From the NCBI RefSeq assembly GCF_014193515.1, contig NZ_BLXX01000009.1, forward strand, positions 1 to 64,000: DNA of 64,000 bases, read 5' to 3'. Source of the DNA: Geomonas silvestris (GTDB lineage: Bacteria > Desulfobacterota > Desulfuromonadia > Geobacterales > Geobacteraceae). Below, one piece after another: positions 61,039 through 64,000 of this stretch. Under the pieces are notes generated by a model. It searched no databases. It was not told the DNA's origin and worked only from the letters and a program-made list of their open reading frames with translations. The position numbers and the translations under genes were made by a program. Positions within the stretch are counted from its first letter, which is position 1; each line of letters starts with the position of its first letter.

Positions 61039-61581
61039 ATGAAAAGGATTGCCACTGTTGTCCTCATCGCTGCCTTGGTGTTCCTGGGAATTGCCAGCTA
61101 CGTGCGCCACACGCCGCAATACTCGCTCTACAAGTTCAGCCAGGCGCTCAAGCAGCACGACGCCGATACCGCATTCCGGTACCTCGACGTCGACCAGGTG
61201 GTGGACAATCTGGTACAAAACACGGTGCACCAGATGGAAGCGGAAAAGTCGCCGTCGTTGACCGACCAGATCGGAAATGAAATAGCGAAAAGCCTGATCT
61301 CCCTGGTGCTCCCCTCGTTCAAGGAGGCGGCCCGCAGCGAGATCCGCGCCGCCATCCAGGAGCCGGCAAAAACGGGAAAAGCCGGAAACCGCGGGGTCTT
61401 CAAAGTCTTCGCGGGAGCCACTGCCTGGCATGACTTCAGCGTCGAGCGCCAAGGGAAGATAGCCCTGGTGACCAAGAAGTCGGACAAGGATTTCTCGGCG
61501 AAGCTCGCCCAGGAAATGGACGGCCACTGGAAGATCGTCCAACTGACCTCGAAGGAGTTCAGGCCGGGATTTGGCAAGTGA
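61039..61581 (+). CDS. DUF2939-like membrane-anchored protein
   Basis: 180 residues. One N-terminal hydrophobic segment (T-V-V-L-I-A-A-L-V-F-L-G-I-A) followed by the DUF2939 pattern: Y-S-L-Y-K-F-S-Q-A-L near residue 28, then D-A-D-T-A-F-R-Y-L-D-V-D. Function unknown; periplasmic facing. GAGGAGGTG before the ATG at 61039. It stands alone. The gap 61582-61936 holds a CTCCCCTTCGCAAAGGGGAG palindrome near 61636-61655 and no gene. Confidence 0.75.
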   Translation: MKRIATVVLIAALVFLGIASYVRHTPQYSLYKFSQALKQHDADTAFRYLDVDQVVDNLVQNTVHQMEAEKSPSLTDQIGNEIAKSLISLVLPSFKEAARSEIRAAIQEPAKTGKAGNRGVFKVFAGATAWHDFSVERQGKIALVTKKSDKDFSAKLAQEMDGHWKIVQLTSKEFRPGFGK

Positions 61582-61936
61582 ATGGGTAGAGTATCTTTGC
61601 GGTACACAAGGCAAATCCCCTCTGTCTCCCCTTCGCAAAGGGGAGGACGTCAGGCCGCCAGCAGTGCTGTAGAGCAACTCTTTCCAAGCCGGAATTTCCC
61701 GATGAACCTTCGCAAAGAGGGGAGGGGGACGTGAGGGCGGCTGCGGTGCTTCGGGGGAAGAACTCTGAGCTTTGTCTGTTAGCCGGAACCTGAAGCGTAC
61801 CGACCGGCGGGGGCTATCGGGGGGAGTGAGCCGGCACGCGCCCTCCCCTTTGCCTTGCCGCGACCTGGCTTTTTTGCTACTGTAGCCGCTTAGTCCCACT
61901 AACCCGCGGCCGCGCCGCCTTCAGGATCGCTCACTT

Positions 61937-63268
61937 ATGTCTCGCAGAAAGCCTCTCCCCAAATTGCTCTACGCCGACAGCCGCGGCAACATCTACGATC
62001 ACCCCTACCTCACCATGGCCGGCATGAGCGGCAACGAGGCGCAACTCCCCGAAGCGGTCGAACTGATCCCGCTCCCCGAAGACAGCCGCCTCTTCACGAT
62101 CCCCGATACCCCCCCCGTCGCCTGGGACAGCCGCGAACGCCGCTTCGTGACGGTGAGCCAGGTGAAGGAAGGTAAGCGCAGCATGCCGGTCCAGGCGGTC
62201 TCGGCCTTCATGGCTCCGGGCTACATGCGGACGCTTTTGCCGGCCTGCGACTACAGCAAGAAAAAGGTGCACCTGCCGCTTTGGTCCTATACCGCGGTCG
62301 GCTGGGACGCGGAAGAGGAACGCTTCGTGGTGGCGGCTACCCGGGTGGACGCCAACGAGAACTGGCTCCCCAAAAACTACGACGACCGCAAGCTCGATCC
62401 CCTGGTCAGGCGCAGGCTCGCCGAGTTCCCCAAGAACCGGCTCGTGGAGCAGCTCTCCCGCTGCGCCGTCGACTACCACTGCTTCGCCGCCAAAAACCTC
62501 TTCTTCAGACGCTGGGAGGCCCCGATCCCGACCTCGCCGGTCTGCAACTCGCGCTGCCTCGGCTGCATCAGCCTGCAGCCCTCGGACTGCTGCCCCTCGA
62601 ACCACGAGCGGATCCCCTTCGTCCCCACGCCCGAGGAGATCGTCGAACTGATGCTGCCGCACCTCGAGGAGGCCCCGGAGCCGATTGTCTCCTACGGCCA
62701 GGGGTGCGAAGGCGACCCGATCATGCAGGCGGACACCGTGGCCACTGCCACCAGGATGCTCAAGGAACGGGCCAGCCGCGGCACGGTGAACTTCAACTCC
62801 AACGGCTCGATCCCGGACCGGATCCGCCTGCTCTGCGACGCGGGGATGGACTCGATGCGCTTCTCCATGAACTCGGTCCAGGAGGAGCTCTACAACCGCT
62901 ACTACCGCCCGAAGGGGTACCGGTTCGCCGACGTGGTGGAGTCGGTGCGCACCGCCAAGGGAAAAGGGCTCTTCACCATGATCAACTACCTGGTCTCGCC
63001 CGGGGTGACCGACAGCCCCGCGGAGGTCGAGGCGCTGCTTGCCTTCATCGAGAAGACCGGGGTCGACATGCTGCAGATGCGTAACCTCTCCATCGATCCG
63101 GCCTTCTACAACGAACGGATGGGGGTGACCGGTAAGGGGATCGGCATGTACCGGCTGCTCGAACGCGTCAAGGAGGCCTTTCCGAGGATCCAGTATGGCT
63201 ACTTCAACCGCACCCGCGAGAACTTCTACCCGGCAGGGTTCGAGAAGGGGTGGCCGATCGTCGTGTAG
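61937..63268 (+). CDS. Radical SAM protein
   Basis: 443 residues. The CNSRCLGC cluster motif (C203, C207, C210) lies after an unusually long 200-residue N-terminal region; G-Q-G-C-E-G-D-P near residue 255 is a conserved SAM-side motif, and additional cysteines follow the cluster (S-D-C-C-P). Homologues occur widely in anaerobes without a known product. No peptide substrate gene is adjacent. A weak AGGATCGC ribosome site precedes the ATG. Confidence 0.85.
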   Translation: MSRRKPLPKLLYADSRGNIYDHPYLTMAGMSGNEAQLPEAVELIPLPEDSRLFTIPDTPPVAWDSRERRFVTVSQVKEGKRSMPVQAVSAFMAPGYMRTLLPACDYSKKKVHLPLWSYTAVGWDAEEERFVVAATRVDANENWLPKNYDDRKLDPLVRRRLAEFPKNRLVEQLSRCAVDYHCFAAKNLFFRRWEAPIPTSPVCNSRCLGCISLQPSDCCPSNHERIPFVPTPEEIVELMLPHLEEAPEPIVSYGQGCEGDPIMQADTVATATRMLKERASRGTVNFNSNGSIPDRIRLLCDAGMDSMRFSMNSVQEELYNRYYRPKGYRFADVVESVRTAKGKGLFTMINYLVSPGVTDSPAEVEALLAFIEKTGVDMLQMRNLSIDPAFYNERMGVTGKGIGMYRLLERVKEAFPRIQYGYFNRTRENFYPAGFEKGWPIVV

Positions 63269-63436
63269 GATTAGTTTCCTTCCCTCTAGGAAATTTCCTG
63301 ACAAAATCATAAAACGGTGCGCCCGTAGTGCTTTGGTGCTATAGTGGCGCCGCTGTCAGAAAGTGCAAGCTCTTTACCGACTGCACCGCCGGCAGCGCGC
63401 GTCTGCTCCCGCACGTCCGGCTACCGGAGGCTACCG

Positions 63437-64000
63437 TTGTCGAATCTTCCGCACACTGCGGCCCCCGCGCCCTGCAGCTTCCGGTCCCCGCTTTTTCCCG
63501 TCCTTTTGCTCGCGGCAATCGCCGGCAACTACTTCCATTACCCCGTCTTCCTCAACATCGACTTCCTCTTCGGTAGCATCTTCAGCATGCTCGCCCTGCA
63601 GCTTTTGGGGCCGGGGCCGGGTCTTGCCTGCGCCGCCGTGGGGTCCGGCTACACCTACCTGTTGTGGAACCACCCCTACGCCTGGCTGATCCTGACCCTC
63701 GAGCTCGCCGCGGTCGCCTGGCTGGTCCGGCGGCACCGCATGGGGCTCATCCAGGCAGACGCCCTGTTCTGGGTGGTGGCCGGCATGCCCCTGGTCTACC
63801 TCTTGTACCACGTGGTCATGGGAACCACGATCGACGGGACGCTCATGACGCTCACCAAGCAGGGGGTAAACGGGATCGTGAACGCGCTCCTGGCGCGGCT
63901 CTTGTCCACGGGGTACGCGCTTTGGTCCCGGCACGAGAAGGTCGGCTTCGGCGAGCTTATCTACAGCATCATGGCCTTTTGCGTGCTGTTCCCCGCACTC
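63437..64000 (+). CDS. N-terminal membrane sensor domain of a signalling protein, cut by the window end
   Basis: Open to the last base (188 codons). TTG start at 63437 with GGAGG six bases upstream. The protein is almost entirely membrane helices: A-A-I-A-G-N-Y-F-H-Y-P-V-F-L-N-I-D-F-L-F-G-S near residue 30, then S-Y/Y-T-Y-L-L-W-N-H-P-Y-A near residue 77. This resembles the membrane input region found before PAS, kinase or GGDEF domains in Geobacter. The output domain is outside the window. Confidence 0.65.
   Translation, partial: MSNLPHTAAPAPCSFRSPLFPVLLLAAIAGNYFHYPVFLNIDFLFGSIFSMLALQLLGPGPGLACAAVGSGYTYLLWNHPYAWLILTLELAAVAWLVRRHRMGLIQADALFWVVAGMPLVYLLYHVVMGTTIDGTLMTLTKQGVNGIVNALLARLLSTGYALWSRHEKVGFGELIYSIMAFCVLFPAL

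Overview
The window looks like a chromosomal segment of a Geobacterales bacterium (Geobacter/Geomonas/Citrifermentans type). The grounds are giant multiheme c-type cytochrome genes with CxxCH and CX4CH motifs, a GEMM-Ib (3',3'-cGAMP type) riboswitch ahead of some of them, PocR and HD-GYP signalling proteins, and high GC outside two AT-richer islands. This is inferred from gene content; no 16S rRNA or marker gene is present.

Layout. (1) 0-5.7 kb: a very large SF1 helicase/PD-(D/E)XK nuclease with a GreA/GreB-like tail, lower in GC than its surroundings, with a suspicious 5' end. (2) 5.7-17.3 kb: small housekeeping and regulatory genes (ferritin-like, DEAD helicase, acyltransferase, cold-shock protein, HxlR/SRPBCC, hemerythrin, ArsR/SRPBCC, two YbiI paralogues). 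Between them lie broken pieces: two C-terminal remnants of a REP-associated Y1 transposase, a REP palindrome, 3' ends copied from neighbouring genes, and a 21-bp minisatellite. (3) 17.3-21.4 kb: an OmpA lipoprotein and a PocR-containing hybrid histidine kinase. (4) 21.7-37.3 kb: an electron-transfer locus. A module of a small secreted protein, a five-haem protein and a giant cytochrome occurs twice. Between the copies lie a TIG-repeat/13-haem protein, a lipoprotein and a ResB/CcsA haem-ligation pair. The second copy has the riboswitch in its leader; the first pair has a sigma-54-type promoter. (5) 37.7-45.3 kb: Hsp70-like protein, MFS transporter, YaiI family protein, HD-GYP regulator, kinase/receiver pair. 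(6) 45.7-50.4 kb: napD-napA-napB-like-ferredoxin-moeA, a compact periplasmic nitrate reductase set. (7) 51.0-57.4 kb: part of a type VI secretion system: a candidate immunity/amidase effector pair, VgrG, TssE, TssF, TssG. (8) 57.5-64 kb: AraC regulator, truncated NIT-domain receptor, MarR plus Bcr/CflA exporter with a 13-copy heptanucleotide repeat upstream, DUF2939 protein, radical SAM protein, and the start of a membrane sensor running off the end.

How the parts fit: the cytochromes, their maturation pair and the cyclic-dinucleotide riboswitch suggest a conditional extracellular electron-transfer or surface programme. The nap set offers an alternative periplasmic electron sink. The T6SS island and the helicase/nuclease look like acquired conflict modules. 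No tRNA, rRNA or CRISPR array was seen.
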